A stretch of DNA of 38,715 nucleotides from Sorangium cellulosum (GTDB lineage: Bacteria > Myxococcota_A > Polyangia > Polyangiales > Polyangiaceae). The notes under the pieces were generated by a model. The model saw nothing but the letters and a program-made list of their open reading frames with translations. It ran no database searches and was not told the DNA's origin. This document shows positions 8,076-16,843 of the stretch, piece by piece. The stretch is taken from assembly GCF_001589285.1 (NCBI RefSeq), contig NZ_JEMA01000350.1:1-38715 (forward strand). The letters run 5' to 3'. Both the position numbers and the translations under genes were made by a program. Position 1 is the stretch's first letter; every line of letters begins with the position of its first letter.

Positions 8076-8101
8076 TCATCATGTTTGTTTCAGGAGGTCT
8101 C

Positions 8102-10213
8102 ATGTTCTGCAAGCGTTCGAGTTCGAGCACGTCGGTACGCTCGTTGTCTGTCTCTGGCTCCGCCGGGACATGGCGGAGGGCGCGGCACGCCGCGCTGGCC
8201 GCGCTCGCGCTCCTGCCTGCTGCGTGCGCGGACTTCGAGCCGGCGGACGGCGACGTGGACGGCTCCAGCGAGCTGTTCGACGCGACGGAGGTCGAGCTCG
8301 GCGAGGCCGCCGAGGAGCTCTCGTTGCCGTTCGCGATCGACCCCCTGAAGTCGCTCACCGTCACGGAAGTCGACATCGTGTCCCAGTTCTCGCTGAAGGA
8401 CGTTCTGCAGCAGCTCGTCACCCAGTCGGGTGTCCCGGGCCTCACGCCCCTCACGCTGTTCCGGCGGTTCATGGACACGTACAGGGAAGCTCCCGGTCTC
8501 TTCTCCTCCGTCCCGCATTGCGATGACACGGCCGCCAACCCGAACGACGTGTTTCCTCCCCCGCAGCCCGGCGAGACGCCCACGACGGGGTCCATCAACG
8601 GGTGGCCGGTCCGCTGCCCCCGGACCGTGGGACAGGAGTCCGCCAGCGATCCGTTCTCCACGACGGCCGGCGACAATGCGTACATGGCGACGACGCTGGC
8701 GAACCGCTTCGATCTCGCCCCTCCGGACGGCGCGCACTGCGGGGAGTACCGGATCGTGTTCGCGCGGAAATCGGGCCACCCCGACTTCGACGCTGCCAGG
8801 CCCGACCAGACCTCTCGGCGCAATTTCATCATCTTCGAGGGCCGGCTGCCCAACCCGACCCCCAGCCTCGGCCGGCAAGGGTGCCGTCCCATCGTCGAGT
8901 TCTGGCTGAACCAGTCGACCCCCTCGAAGACCGTGGCGACCCGGGCGGCGGAGCTGAAGTCCTTCTACTTCAATGGCCTGCCCGCGTCAGGCGTCGGGCC
9001 CGTCATCCACATCGACAACTACGGCCACACGCCGGGCCCGAACAACGGCCAGATCCGGACCAATGAGTTCCTGCTGTTCCAGGAGGCGTTCGACGCCTGG
9101 TCGCTCCGGGAGTACAGGCTCACGCACGGCACCAGCGGCAGCCCCTCGCTGAACGTCATCCCGTCCTTCGTGAAGGACAACCCGTCCGCGAAGCTCTTCG
9201 CGCCCGGCATCTCGGGCGATTCGCGGGTCACCAGCTTCCAGGGCACCGTCCTCCCGGACATGGTGGAGAGGCTCGCCGCGGCCGATGACGTCAACCGGTT
9301 CGCTTACCCGTCGGCCCTGCCCGACTCGATGAACGCGGGCGAGAGCCTGATGATCCCGCTCCAGAACAACTACCTGAACGCGATCGGCAGCGGGACGTCG
9401 ACCCTGAGGACCAACATCGCGAACAAGCTGACCGCCATGGGCAGCAACCTGTCCGGCACCGCCGGCAACCTGTCCGTGGATCAGATCGTCGGGCGCGCTC
9501 AGTCCCTCGCCTGCGCGGGGTGCCACGAGCCGGTGGACGCCACCAACAGCCCCAGCAGCACCCTCGACGTGGGCCTGTCGGCTCCGTTCCCCACGACGCT
9601 GGTCTTCACCCACACCTCCGAGAAGACGGAGCCGGTCGACCCGAGCAACGTGAACGGTCCGCGGCGCTTCATCCTCTCGACGGCCGTCCTCGACGTGTTC
9701 CTCCCGTTCCGCGAGAAGGTCATGACCGATTTCCTCCTCAACAATGCGACCCTCGGGTTCGAGAAGCCGGGCGCGTGGACCTCGCCGCAGGCCCTGCTCG
9801 CGACCCACACGGGCCGGGTGAAGGAGGGCATCGCGTCGCTGGAGGTCCGGACGCCGAGCGCTTTCAACGAGATCGTCAGCTCGAACTTCAGCACCTCGGG
9901 CCTCACGCCGGTGGGCAACAAGATCAAGCTCGATCTCTTCGTGTCGAAGCAGCAGCCGAACCCGAGCTGGGTCGGCAACCTGGAGGTGCTGATCTCGATC
10001 CCGTCCGCCGGCATCCACAACCAGTGGGCCGGCAACGTCGTGCTCAACGGCCTCACCCGGGGCGCGTTCAACCCCGTCCAGTTCTCGCAGCTCCCGGCGG
10101 CCACCTTGACGGCGCTCAACGCGGCGCCGAGCGACGTGAAGCTGCAGTTCAACTTCAACGTGACCGCCAACTCCGGCCCCTACTACATGGACAACATCCG
10201 GTTCGAGAACTGA
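8102..10213 (+). CDS. Large secreted lipoprotein with one CxxCH haem motif
   Basis: A 703-residue protein of no family I recognise. The start is ATG 8102, not the in-frame ATG 8081, because AGGAGG (8092-8097) sits 4 nt before it. A basic N-terminus and hydrophobic segment (HAALAALALLPAAC) end in a lipobox, followed by an acidic stretch. A long middle region has conserved-looking blocks (NRFDLAPPDG, GEYRIVFARKSG, RNFIIFEGRLPNP, NGQIRTNEFLL). One c-type haem motif C471-A-G-C474-H475 lies in SLACAGCHEPVDA. The C-terminal region (about 580-703; VGNKIKLDLFVSKQQPNP, YYMDNIRFEN) resembles a beta-sandwich carbohydrate-binding module, by inspection only. It lies alone between a regulatory-looking spacer and a terminator hairpin. 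Likely role (inference): surface or periplasmic electron transfer or substrate binding. Confidence 0.8.
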   Translation: MFCKRSSSSTSVRSLSVSGSAGTWRRARHAALAALALLPAACADFEPADGDVDGSSELFDATEVELGEAAEELSLPFAIDPLKSLTVTEVDIVSQFSLKDVLQQLVTQSGVPGLTPLTLFRRFMDTYREAPGLFSSVPHCDDTAANPNDVFPPPQPGETPTTGSINGWPVRCPRTVGQESASDPFSTTAGDNAYMATTLANRFDLAPPDGAHCGEYRIVFARKSGHPDFDAARPDQTSRRNFIIFEGRLPNPTPSLGRQGCRPIVEFWLNQSTPSKTVATRAAELKSFYFNGLPASGVGPVIHIDNYGHTPGPNNGQIRTNEFLLFQEAFDAWSLREYRLTHGTSGSPSLNVIPSFVKDNPSAKLFAPGISGDSRVTSFQGTVLPDMVERLAAADDVNRFAYPSALPDSMNAGESLMIPLQNNYLNAIGSGTSTLRTNIANKLTAMGSNLSGTAGNLSVDQIVGRAQSLACAGCHEPVDATNSPSSTLDVGLSAPFPTTLVFTHTSEKTEPVDPSNVNGPRRFILSTAVLDVFLPFREKVMTDFLLNNATLGFEKPGAWTSPQALLATHTGRVKEGIASLEVRTPSAFNEIVSSNFSTSGLTPVGNKIKLDLFVSKQQPNPSWVGNLEVLISIPSAGIHNQWAGNVVLNGLTRGAFNPVQFSQLPAATLTALNAAPSDVKLQFNFNVTANSGPYYMDNIRFEN

Positions 10214-10233
10214 TTCGCGTCGCGCCCTCGTGA

Positions 10234-10267
10234 GCAGGGTGCCGGAGTCTCCGCGCCGGCACCCTGC
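10234..10267. terminator. 12-bp hairpin between convergent genes
   Basis: GCAGGGTGCCGG (10234-10245) pairs perfectly with CCGGCACCCTGC (10256-10267) around a 10-nt loop, 20 nt after the lipoprotein stop and 76 nt beyond the end of the convergent minE. There is no T tract. It is best read as a bidirectional terminator candidate. Confidence 0.55.
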
Positions 10268-10343
10268 CTTGCAAGGCCGATTTCCCTCGCCCCTCACGGA
10301 GCGGCGGGCGCTCGGCCGCGGAGCTCCGCGGCCCGCTGATCCG

Positions 10344-10661
10344 TCAGCAGTTCCTCGCCGCCGCCGCGCCCCCGCGGGTCGCCGCCGCGGCGCGCACCGC
10401 CGCCTTCTCCGACTCGGACAGCACAACGTTCAGCTCGAGCACGTCGCAGTCACCGCTGCGCTCGACGTTGACGCTCACCTGATCCAGGTCGATCCGCTCG
10501 TACTTCGAGATCACCTGGAGCAGCTCCTGCTTGAGCCGCGGCAGGTAGTCGGGCTCGCCTGTCGGGCGCACGCGCTCGCGCGCCACGATGATCTGCAGTC
10601 GCTCCTTCGCCACGGTCGCCGACTTCGGCTGCGTCCTCCGGAAATAATCCATGATCGACAT
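10344..10661 (-). CDS. minE: Cell division topological specificity factor MinE
   Basis: A 105-residue MinE, which stimulates MinD ATPase and drives oscillation or release of the division inhibitor. The N-terminal anti-MinCD segment is visible (MDYFRRTQPKSATVAKERLQIIVARER), then the dimerisation domain with LPRLKQELLQVISKYERID and a beta strand of VSVNVERSGDCDVLELNV. An Ala-rich tail (about 90-105) makes it longer than the usual ~88 residues. The start is the ATG at 10661, with an AGGGAGA ribosome site upstream on the minus strand. It is separated from minD by 11 bp, so the two form one operon. Confidence 0.93.
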   Translation of the reverse strand: MSIMDYFRRTQPKSATVAKERLQIIVARERVRPTGEPDYLPRLKQELLQVISKYERIDLDQVSVNVERSGDCDVLELNVVLSESEKAAVRAAAATRGGAAAARNC

Positions 10662-10672
10662 GGCAGATCTCC

Positions 10673-11500
10673 CTAGGCGGTGGCCGCCTGGCCGCCGAAA
10701 ATCCGGCTGAAGAACCCCTTCTTGGCGGGCTCCAGGAAGCGGTGCGGGCGCTCCTCGCCGAGGAAGCGCTGGACCACGTCGAGGTAGGCCTGCGCCGCGT
10801 CGCTCGTCGGATCGAGCACCACCGGCGTCCCGGCGTTCGACGCCTGGAGCACCGCCGTCGACTCGGGGATCACCCCGAGCAGCGGGATGCCGAGCAGCTC
10901 CAGCACGTCCTGGTGCGCCAGCATCTCGCCCTTGGCCACGCGCGCCGGCGCGTACCGCGTGAGCAGCAGGTGCGTCTTCACCGCCTCCTCGCCGAGCTCC
11001 GCCCGCCGCGTCTTCGCGTCGAGCAGGCCGAGCACGCGGTCCGAGTCGCGCACCGACGAGACCTCGGGGTTCGTCACCACGATCGCCTCGTCCGCGAAAT
11101 ACATCGCCATCTGGGCGCCCCACTCGATGCCCGCCGGCGAGTCGCAGAAGATGTACTGGAACCCCGCCGCGCGCAGCTCGTCCAGGATGCGCCCCACGCC
11201 GTCCAGCGTGAGCGCGTCCTTGTCCCGCGTCTGCGACGCGGGGAGCACATAGAGGGTCTCGATCCGCTTGTCCTTGATCACCGCCTGACGAAGCGTCGCC
11301 TCGCCGCGGATCGCGTTGACGAGATCGTAGACCACCCGGCGCTCGCACCCCATCACGAGATCGAGGTTGCGCAACCCCACATCGAAATCGATGGCGATCG
11401 TCTTGTAGCCGAGCGCCGCGATGCCGGACGCGAGGTTTGCGGTCGTGGTGGTCTTGCCGACTCCGCCTTTGCCCGAGGTGACGACGACTACCTTTGACAC
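10673..11500 (-). CDS. minD: Septum site-determining ATPase MinD
   Basis: A 275-residue MinD, a deviant Walker A ATPase that binds membrane in its ATP form and positions the division inhibitor. Motifs: SGKGGVGKTTTTANLAS (deviant P-loop), IAIDFDVGLRNLDLVMG (switch I region), YIFCDSPAGIEWGAQMAM (Walker B) and a C-terminal amphipathic membrane-targeting helix KKGFFSRIFGG. The GTG at 11500 is chosen: AAGGAGG (11507-11513) lies 6 nt before it and homology begins at SKVVVVTSGKGG. An upstream in-frame start would add a basic, non-conserved extension. It is first in the operon with minE, and no minC is adjacent in the window. The divergent kinase gene shares the upstream spacer. Confidence 0.95.
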   Translation of the reverse strand: MSKVVVVTSGKGGVGKTTTTANLASGIAALGYKTIAIDFDVGLRNLDLVMGCERRVVYDLVNAIRGEATLRQAVIKDKRIETLYVLPASQTRDKDALTLDGVGRILDELRAAGFQYIFCDSPAGIEWGAQMAMYFADEAIVVTNPEVSSVRDSDRVLGLLDAKTRRAELGEEAVKTHLLLTRYAPARVAKGEMLAHQDVLELLGIPLLGVIPESTAVLQASNAGTPVVLDPTSDAAQAYLDVVQRFLGEERPHRFLEPAKKGFFSRIFGGQAATA

Positions 11501-11892
11501 CAGAAACCTCCTTGAATGGTTCGAAAGACGTGGCTTGTCCGACGGTCGAGCCCGCTCGGATGCCCGTCTGCCGGCGTTCACTCAACGCCGTTGACGCAAT
11601 GGGAGCTCGGCGCCCACCCGATTTCAGCGAGGCCGGGGACGCGCTCGACTGGGTACGTCATCGCGAACCGAACGAACAACTTTTTCGCGGCGAATCTTGC
11701 AGCGTACCCCGGCGCCAGAACTGGATACAAATTCCCTACATGTAGGACAGCCCGGCGCGCCCTGTTCGCCGCGGATTTCTGCCGATGGACGAGGCGGCCG
11801 TCCGCTGGATCGCCGATCTCCGCCATCGCCTGCGCCGGCGCGCCGGGCCGGTGACGCGCGCACCTGTACGCTCATGCGATACTGTTGCGCGA
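11501..11892. other. Divergent minD/kinase promoter region
   Basis: A 392-bp spacer between divergent genes with no supported ORF. It should hold both promoters. A/T-richer stretches (AACAACTTTTT near 11670; ATACAAATTCC near 11725) stand out from the GC-rich surroundings. A perfect 12-bp palindrome lies at 11735-11746. Confidence 0.55.
11735..11746. promoter_or_regulatory. Palindrome CCTACATGTAGG
   Basis: A perfect 12-bp inverted repeat in the AT-rich part of the divergent spacer, about 150 bp before the kinase ATG and 235 bp before minD. It is a plausible operator. The binding protein is unknown. Confidence 0.35.
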
Positions 11893-14800
11893 ATGACACC
11901 GGGGCAGCGGATCGGACCGCACTACGAGGTGGAGCGTCGCGCGGGGGCAGGCTCCCTCGGGACCGTCTACCTCGCGCGGAGCGTCGCGACCGGCGCGCCG
12001 GTGGCCATCAAGCTCCTGAGGGATCCGAGCGACGAGGCGCGCAACAGGTTTGCCCGCGAGGCGCGCGCGCTCGCCGCGCTGGATCACCCCCACATCGTCC
12101 GGTACGTCGACAACGGCGTGATGCCGGACGGCGAGCCGTACCTCGTCATGGAGTGGCTCGACGGCGAGGACCTCGCCGCGCGGCTCACCCGCGGCCGGCT
12201 GGAGCCGACCGCCGCGCTCCGGCTCGCGGCCCGGGTGGCCGAGGGGCTCGCTGTCGCGCACGCGCGGGGGGTCATCCACCGCGACATCAAGCCGCAGAAC
12301 CTCTTCTTGCCGCACGGCGACCTCGACCAGGTCAAGATCGTCGACTTCGGCCTCGTCCACCTCCACGACGCGACGTACGCGCTGACGCGCACAGGGCAGA
12401 CGCTGGGCACCCCGTCGTTCATGCCGCCCGAGCAGGTCACCGGCGAGCAGGAGATCGACCCCCGCGCGGACCTCTACTCGCTCGGGTGCGTCCTTTTCAC
12501 GTGCCTCGCCGGCCGGCCCCCGTTCGCCGCCGCGCAGCTCGTGGCCACGCTCGCCAAGGTGGTCTTCGACGAGGCGCCGCCGCCGAGCTCGCTCTGCCCC
12601 GGGCTGCCGCCGGCGCTCGACGCCTTCGTGGCGAAGCTGCTCGCCAAGAAGCCCGCCGCGCGCCCCGGCGACGCCGCCGCCGTCGTCGACGCGCTGCGGG
12701 CGCTCGAGGTGAAGCTCTCCGGGCCCGTCTCGTCGGCCGCGCCGGCGTCGTCGGCCGCGCTCACCGGCCGCGAGCGGCGCCTCGCCAGCGTGATCCTCGC
12801 CGCGGACGTGGGCGACCTCGGCCGCGGCCTGCTCGCCGCCGGCCTGCTGCGCGACCGCACCGTCCCGCTCGCCGACGGGCGCGCGCTCGACGGCGTCGGC
12901 CTGACGGCGCAGGCGCTCCGGCAGGTCGTGACGCGGCACGGCGCGCAGCTCGAGCTGCTCGGCGACGGCTCGCTCGCGGCGGTGCTCTCGGGCGCCGGCT
13001 CGCCCACCGAGCTCGCCACGAGCGCCGCGCGCTGCGCCCTGACGCTGCGCGGGCTCCTGCCCGGCGCGCGCGTGGCCCTCTCGACAGGGTGGGACGAGAT
13101 CGAGCGGGCGCAGCCCATGGAGCAGGTCATCGACCGCGCCAGCGCGCTGCTCGAGGGCCGCGCCGGCGCGCGCGTCGCCGGGCGCGCGGCCGACGCGGCC
13201 GACGGCGCGCCGCCGATCCTGCTCGACCCGATGACCGCCGCCCTCCTGAGCGACAGGTTCGAGGTCGCGCGGGATCACGACGGGCTCGTCCTCGTCGGCG
13301 AGATCGAGGCCGCCGACGAGGCCCGCAGGCTGCTCGGCAAGCCGACGACGTGCGTGGGCCGCGAGCGCGAGCTGCTGCTGCTCCAGGCGACGTTCGAGGA
13401 GTGCGCCGCGGAGTCCGAGGCGCGCGCGGTGCTCGTCACGGCCGGCGCCGGCGTGGGCAAGTCGCGCCTGCGCCACGAGCTCGTGCGCCGCCTCGCCGGC
13501 CGCGGCGAGCCGGTCGAGATCTGGACGGCGCGCGGCGACTCGATGCGCGTCGGCGCGCCGTTCGGCATGCTCGGCCAGATCGTCCGGCGCGCGGCGCGGC
13601 TGCTCGACGGCGAGCCGATCGAGGCGCGGCGGCAGAAGCTCGCCGCGCGCGTCGCGGCGCACGTGCCCGAGCCCCTGCGGCGGCCGGTCACCGAGTTCCT
13701 CGGGGAGCTGGTGAGCACGCCGTTCCCGGACGAGGACAGCGTGCTGCTCCAGGCAGCGCGGCAGGACGCGAAGCGCATGGCCGACCAGATGCAGTGGGCC
13801 TGGGTGGAGCTCGCCCGCGCCGAGTGCGCCGCCCGGCCGCTGCTGCTCGTGCTCGAGGACCTCCACTGGGGCGACAGGCCCACGGTCGAGTACGTCGACG
13901 CGGCGCTCCGGCTCCTCGTGGACCAGCCGCTCATGGTGCTGGCGCTCGCGCGCCCCGAGGTGCGCAAGGCGTTCCCGAGCCTGTGGGAGGAGCGGGCGCT
14001 CACCGAGCTCCGGCTCAAGGAGCTGTCGCGCAAGGCGTGCGAGCGGCTCGTGCTGGAGGCGCTCGGCCCGGCCACGCCGGCCCCGGTGGTCGAGGAGATC
14101 GTGGGGCGCTCCGCGGGCAACGCGTTCTTTCTCGAGGAGCTCGTGCGCGCGGCGATGGAGGGCCGCCCCGACGGCGTGCCCGAGACCGTGCTCGCGATGA
14201 CGCAGGCGCGCCTCGCGGGGCTCGTGCCCGAGGCGCGGCGGCTGCTCCGCGCCGGCAGCGTCTTCGGCGAGGTGTTCTGGCGCGGCGCGGCGCAGGCGCT
14301 GCTCGGCGACCCGGTGGACGAGGCCGAGCTCGACGCCTGCCTCGCGGACCTGGAGCAGCGCGAGCTCGTCACGCGGCGGCCGGATGCAAAATTCCACGGC
14401 GAGGTGGAGTACATCTTCCGCCATGCGCTGCTGCGCGACGCGGCGTACGAGATGCTGACCGAGGACGATCGGGCGCTCGGGCATCAGCTCGCGGGCGGGT
14501 GGCTCGCGCGGGCGGGCGAGACCGACGCGATGGTGCTGGCGACGCACTTCGAGATGGGCGGGGAGCGCGAGCGCGCGATCAACTGCTACCGGCGGGCGGC
14601 GGAGCAGGCGCTCGGCGGGAACGACTATGCGGCGGCGATCGAGCGCGCCGAGCGCGCGATCGCGTGCGGGGCGGCCGGCGAGGAGCTCGGGGAGATCGCG
14701 ACGATCCAGGCGGAGGCGCACAGGTACCGTGGGGATTTCGCGTCGGCCGAGCAGCACGCTGTCGCGGCGATGCGGGCGCTGCCGGAGGGGGGCATCCGCT

Positions 14801-15861
14801 GGTACCGCGCGGCGAACCTGGTGGCGCTGGCGGCCTGCCCGCTGGGGCACGAGGAGACCGCGACGGGGCTGGCGAGGGCGCTGTGCGCGCGCTGGTCGGA
14901 GCGGGCGGCGCGCGGGCCCGAGCTCATCGTGATGGCGCAGGCGGCGAGCGGGCTCCTGGTCCTGCGGGGCGAGTGCGAGGACGCGGCGGCGCTGTGCCGG
15001 CGGATCGACGCTGTGGAGGAGCGGTTCCGGACCGATCCGGCGGTGAGCGCGGCGATCCTGCGGCTCGGGGTGCACCGGGCGATCCTGGCGGGGGATCTCG
15101 GGACGGCGCGGGAGCGGTGCGAGGCGGCGGCGCAGCGGTTCACGCACGCGGGCGACGCGCGGATGGCGTGCAGCTCGCGGAGCAACGCGGGGCACCTCTG
15201 CAACGAGCTCGGGGCGTACGCGGAGGCGGCGGCGCTGCTGCGGGCGGCGCTGGCCGACGCGGAGCGGCTGGCGCTGGCGAACACGGTGGCGCACGCGAAG
15301 GAGAACCTGGGGCGGGCGCTGCTGCACCTCGGGGCGCTCGAGGAGGCGCGGGCGCTCGAGGTCGAGGCGCGGCGGCACTTCGTGGCGGCGGGGCAGCGGC
15401 GGCTCGAGGGGGGGACGTACATCTACCTGGCCGAGGCGTTCCGGCTCGCGGGGGACCTCGCGGCGGCCGAGGCCGAGGCGCGGCGGGCGTGCGAGCTGCT
15501 CGCGGACATGCCGCCGCTGGCGCCGTGCGTGCTGGCGACGCTCGCGAACGTGCTGCTCGCCCAGGGGCGCACGGCGGAGGCGCTGGAGCACGCGGGGCGC
15601 GCGGCGGAGCTGGCGGCGGCGGTGGTGACGTCGCTCGGCCACCTGGAGACGGGCGAGTCGCTCGTCTACCTGGTGCACGCCGAGGCGCTGGCGGCCTCGG
15701 GCGAGGGGCGGCGGGCGCGCGCGGCGATCGCGCTCGGGCGCGACCGGCTGCTGGAGCGCGCCGGGAAGATCGCGAACCGGGCGTGGCGGGCGTGCTTCCT
15801 GGACAACGTGCCGGAGAACGCGCGCACGCTGGCGCTCGCGCGCGCGTGGCTGGGCGACTGA
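11893..15861 (+). CDS. Ser/Thr protein kinase fused to AAA ATPase and TPR-like repeats
   Basis: A 1322-residue cytoplasmic signalling protein. The Hanks-type kinase domain (about 10-275) has the glycine loop RAGAGSLGTVYLA, the AIKLL lysine, catalytic HRDIKPQN (about 129-136), DFG at about 151-153 and GTPSFMPPEQ, so it should be active. Residues about 295-470 look like a degenerate class III cyclase domain (SVILAADVGDLGRG, LLGDGSLAAVL). A STAND/AAA ATPase follows, with Walker A TAGAGVGKS (about 517) and Walker B LLLVLEDLHWGD (about 651), then helical Ala-rich TPR-like repeats to the end. This order matches the large myxobacterial kinase-ATPase sensors. ATG 11893 is preferred over an in-frame ATG at 11785, since kinase homology starts at TPGQRIGPHYEV; no strong ribosome site is visible. 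The input and target are unknown. Confidence 0.93.
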   Translation: MTPGQRIGPHYEVERRAGAGSLGTVYLARSVATGAPVAIKLLRDPSDEARNRFAREARALAALDHPHIVRYVDNGVMPDGEPYLVMEWLDGEDLAARLTRGRLEPTAALRLAARVAEGLAVAHARGVIHRDIKPQNLFLPHGDLDQVKIVDFGLVHLHDATYALTRTGQTLGTPSFMPPEQVTGEQEIDPRADLYSLGCVLFTCLAGRPPFAAAQLVATLAKVVFDEAPPPSSLCPGLPPALDAFVAKLLAKKPAARPGDAAAVVDALRALEVKLSGPVSSAAPASSAALTGRERRLASVILAADVGDLGRGLLAAGLLRDRTVPLADGRALDGVGLTAQALRQVVTRHGAQLELLGDGSLAAVLSGAGSPTELATSAARCALTLRGLLPGARVALSTGWDEIERAQPMEQVIDRASALLEGRAGARVAGRAADAADGAPPILLDPMTAALLSDRFEVARDHDGLVLVGEIEAADEARRLLGKPTTCVGRERELLLLQATFEECAAESEARAVLVTAGAGVGKSRLRHELVRRLAGRGEPVEIWTARGDSMRVGAPFGMLGQIVRRAARLLDGEPIEARRQKLAARVAAHVPEPLRRPVTEFLGELVSTPFPDEDSVLLQAARQDAKRMADQMQWAWVELARAECAARPLLLVLEDLHWGDRPTVEYVDAALRLLVDQPLMVLALARPEVRKAFPSLWEERALTELRLKELSRKACERLVLEALGPATPAPVVEEIVGRSAGNAFFLEELVRAAMEGRPDGVPETVLAMTQARLAGLVPEARRLLRAGSVFGEVFWRGAAQALLGDPVDEAELDACLADLEQRELVTRRPDAKFHGEVEYIFRHALLRDAAYEMLTEDDRALGHQLAGGWLARAGETDAMVLATHFEMGGERERAINCYRRAAEQALGGNDYAAAIERAERAIACGAAGEELGEIATIQAEAHRYRGDFASAEQHAVAAMRALPEGGIRWYRAANLVALAACPLGHEETATGLARALCARWSERAARGPELIVMAQAASGLLVLRGECEDAAALCRRIDAVEERFRTDPAVSAAILRLGVHRAILAGDLGTARERCEAAAQRFTHAGDARMACSSRSNAGHLCNELGAYAEAAALLRAALADAERLALANTVAHAKENLGRALLHLGALEEARALEVEARRHFVAAGQRRLEGGTYIYLAEAFRLAGDLAAAEAEARRACELLADMPPLAPCVLATLANVLLAQGRTAEALEHAGRAAELAAAVVTSLGHLETGESLVYLVHAEALAASGEGRRARAAIALGRDRLLERAGKIANRAWRACFLDNVPENARTLALARAWLGD

Positions 15862-15892
15862 CCGGCTCGGGGGCGTTGTGACGTTGCCCTTG

Positions 15893-16174
15893 TCATCGAA
15901 CTGGCCCATGGTCCAGCAGCCGAGTCACGTTGTCGGGCGTGAGCGTGAAGCTGTCCTCCGGCGCATGACACGCGGCGCACGAGCGGCCGTTGCTGTACGG
16001 CGAGGGCTGACCGAAGGGCTGCTCCTCCGAGAACGCGACCGACGGTTCCTCGTCAAGAGCGCCCATCGCGACCAGGGCGATGGCGCCCACGGCCAAGCGG
16101 AAAAGGCCGCTGACGAGTCGCCGGCGGCGTGAGCCGGCGAGCGGATCGAGACCTCTGCGCGGCGGATGTCGCAT
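15893..16174 (-). pseudogene. N-terminal remnant of a cytochrome c-type protein
   Basis: A 93-codon frame with a basic N-terminus, one hydrophobic export segment (LVSGLFRLAVGAIALVAMGAL) and a c-type haem motif in SNGRSCAACHAPEDSFTLTPDNV. In secreted haem proteins of this kind the SCxxCH...FTLTP block is followed by several hundred more residues; here the frame stops 18 residues later, 31 bp from the end of the convergent kinase gene. This looks like the 5' part of a larger gene whose remainder is lost. A genuine mini-cytochrome is the alternative. It lies 9 bp downstream of the GST gene, so it may be co-transcribed. Confidence 0.5.
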
Positions 16175-16183
16175 CGCACAGCC

Positions 16184-16843
16184 TCAGGCTGCGACGGGAG
16201 CGTTTCGAGCGTAGTCCGCCATCTGATCGCGCAAGGCCCTCTGGAAGGCCGGCCGCGCCTCACAGCGCTTGACGTAGGCGTCGAGCACGGGGAGCTCGGT
16301 CACCAGGTCTGTGTGCCGGAGGAACCTCAGCACGGTCGTCATCAGGATGTCCGCCGCGGTGAAGCGATCGACAAGATGGTCGCGTCCGTCGAGCCAGGCG
16401 GAGAGCGCGCCCAGCCGGACCTTCACCGCATCCACCGCCCCGGGACGCCGCAGCTTCGCCCACGGTTCTTCGCCGTGCTGCAGGTCGATCGCGAAGAGGT
16501 CCTGGATCGGCGGAGCAACCGTGTCGAGCGCGGCGAACATCCAGGCGACAGTGCTGGCGCGGCCGTATGGATCGGGGGGCATCAGCGCCTCGGAGTCCGC
16601 GGCGATGTGATGCACGATGGCGCCCGACTCGAACAGCCACCGACCCTCCGCCTCGAAGGCCGGCACCATCCCGAAGGGTTGCTTCTGACGGTACGCGTGC
16701 GAGCTCCGCTCCCCGCCATCGGCCAGCCTGACCTCGTAGGCGAGCCCGGCCTCCTCCAGCGCCCAGCGCACGCGCAAGTCGCGAACGAGCCCATGGGCGA
16801 ACGGCGGGACCCAGGGCAATCCCGTGACGGTGATCTTGTCCAT
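16184..16843 (-). CDS. Glutathione S-transferase family protein
   Basis: A 219-residue cytosolic GST. The N-terminal thioredoxin-like half has VRWALEEAGLAYEVRL, the cis-Pro block FGMVPAFEAEGRWLFESGAIVHHIA (including the ES pair that binds the glutathione gamma-glutamyl group), and the helical C-terminal half has the N-capping motif FTAADILMTTVLRFL and PVLDAYVKRCEARPAFQRAL. It conjugates or reduces electrophiles with glutathione; the substrate cannot be told. The start at 16843 is ATG, with GGAGG 12 nt upstream, which is slightly far. It is the first of two minus-strand frames; the next is the cytochrome remnant. Confidence 0.92.
   Translation of the reverse strand: MDKITVTGLPWVPPFAHGLVRDLRVRWALEEAGLAYEVRLADGGERSSHAYRQKQPFGMVPAFEAEGRWLFESGAIVHHIAADSEALMPPDPYGRASTVAWMFAALDTVAPPIQDLFAIDLQHGEEPWAKLRRPGAVDAVKVRLGALSAWLDGRDHLVDRFTAADILMTTVLRFLRHTDLVTELPVLDAYVKRCEARPAFQRALRDQMADYARNAPVAA

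Larger units (their letters stand above)
7229..8101. other. 873-bp spacer without a supported gene
   Basis: Open frames here on both strands are Arg/Pro-rich and match no known fold, so none is called. The spacer contains the TTGCCA palindrome cluster (7392-7448) and the 32-bp palindrome (8044-8075) listed separately. A degenerate further copy of the TTGCCA site may lie near 7493-7507. Confidence 0.6.

Noticed and set aside
11872..15909. 1345-codon open frame antisense to the kinase gene
   Set aside because: The product is Arg/Glu/Leu-rich without domains. The plus-strand frame has clear kinase and ATPase motifs.
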